DNA of 5,687 nucleotides from positions 1-5,687 of the forward strand of contig QOAL01000007.1 in assembly GCA_003978135.1 (NCBI GenBank), read 5' to 3'. This stretch comes from Thermodesulfatator sp. (GTDB lineage: Bacteria; Desulfobacterota; Dissulfuribacteria; Dissulfuribacterales; QOAL01). A program made the translations under genes and the position numbers. This document shows, in pieces, positions 5,292 through 5,687 of the stretch. Each line of letters starts with the position of its first letter. Position 1 is the stretch's first letter. The notes beneath the pieces are model-generated. The model was given only the letters and a program-made list of their open reading frames with translations. It ran no database searches and was not told the origin of the DNA.

Positions 5292-5687
5292 CTATTTCCA
5301 GATGCCCTCTATTTTCTCACCACATTTTGGGCAGGTGCCGTCCTTCATCCTGTTTTCAAGAATGGCAAAACCGTATCGCCTTATTATTTCTTCGCCACAG
5401 GCTGGGCAATAGGTATTTTCTCCGCCTTCCCCGGGAATGTTACCTTCATAGACAAATCGCAGTCCTTCATTGAGACCGATTTCCCTTGCCTTTCTGAGTA
5501 TGGAAACAGGAGTGGGCGGCTTATCCATCATCTTGTAGGTAGGATGAAATGCTGTGACATGCCAGGGAATGGAAGGGGAAACATCCCTTATAAAACGGGC
5601 GATATCTCTCAGTTGCTCTTCTGAATCGTTCCAGCCAGGTATGATGAGCGTTGTCACCTCGACCCAGATGCCGAGCTCATGCATAAG
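5292..5687 (-). CDS. AmmeMemoRadiSam system radical SAM enzyme, C-terminal part (start lies beyond the window)
   Basis: The - strand frame is open from the right edge to a TAG at 5294-5292, giving the last 131 residues. The residues at the edge read LMHELGIWVEVTTLIIPGWND, matching the second half of the radical SAM barrel. SIPWHVTAFHPTYKM then PPTP and GLRFVYEGNIPGEGGENTYCP are hallmarks of the AmrS family. The end carries two Cys pairs, CPAC and CPKC, 21 residues apart, suggesting a zinc-ribbon-like or metal-binding C-terminal module. The radical SAM CxxxCxxC motif belongs to the missing N-terminal part, so activity cannot be judged here. AmrS occurs mainly in anaerobes and archaea, usually with Memo-like and AMMECR1-like proteins; its reaction was not defined in the knowledge I can rely on. 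The Met visible near the edge is internal, not the start. The gene converges on the + strand cluster with 41 nt between stop codons. Confidence 0.9.
   Translation of the reverse strand, partial: LMHELGIWVEVTTLIIPGWNDSEEQLRDIARFIRDVSPSIPWHVTAFHPTYKMMDKPPTPVSILRKAREIGLNEGLRFVYEGNIPGEGGENTYCPACGEEIIRRYGFAILENRMKDGTCPKCGEKIEGIWK

Noticed and set aside
5201..5473. 90-codon + strand frame crossing the convergent gap
   Set aside because: It overlaps the hydrolase-fold gene and runs antisense to AmrS, and its translation looks random.
1..5687. CRISPR array, tRNA, rRNA, insertion sequence or attachment site
   Set aside because: I saw no regularly spaced repeats, cloverleaf or rRNA-like sequence, transposase motif or flanking direct repeats, and nearly all of the window is explained by coding regions.

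Overview
The window carries five genes in a row on the + strand, then the 3' part of a sixth gene on the - strand that converges on them. Base composition is moderate, AGG is a common arginine codon and ATA is used freely for isoleucine. The gene content (persulfide reductase, stand-alone AICAR transformylase, AmmeMemoRadiSam enzyme) and the style of the proteins suggest an anaerobic Desulfobacterota bacterium, probably a sulfate or sulfur-metabolising relative of Desulfovibrio. That assignment is inference from recalled family resemblance, not a database result.

Layout: 1-152 is an upstream region, possibly holding the last codons of an upstream gene, followed by a T-rich leader. 153-1874 is a FAD/NAD(P)H CoA-disulfide/persulfide reductase fused to a C-terminal rhodanese domain, with both redox cysteines present. 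1922-2683 is an exported DsbC/DsbG-type disulfide isomerase with a CPYC active site. 2694-3986 is an AICAR transformylase that lacks the IMP cyclohydrolase domain of ordinary PurH. 3989-4417 is a small soluble protein of unknown function. 4408-5250 is an alpha/beta-hydrolase-fold protein with a clear nucleophile elbow but a doubtful oxyanion hole and catalytic His, and a very basic C-terminal tail. 5292 to the window end (- strand) is the C-terminal part of an AmmeMemoRadiSam radical SAM enzyme (AmrS).

The five + strand genes are closely packed (gaps of 47, 10 and 2 nt, then a 10-nt overlap), so they probably form one transcript read from the leader before 153. The first two products share thiol/persulfide redox chemistry, one in the cytoplasm and one in the periplasm. 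The third belongs to purine synthesis. The last two have no assigned pathway, and nothing in the sequence links them to a common process beyond co-transcription.

I found no RNA gene, mobile element, CRISPR array or evident phage signature. The most unusual items are the degenerate catalytic machinery and Arg-rich tail of the hydrolase-fold protein, a perfect 20-bp palindrome inside its gene, the odd cysteine count of the DsbC-like protein, and the conserved-looking protein of unknown function. I see no convincing new multi-gene system.
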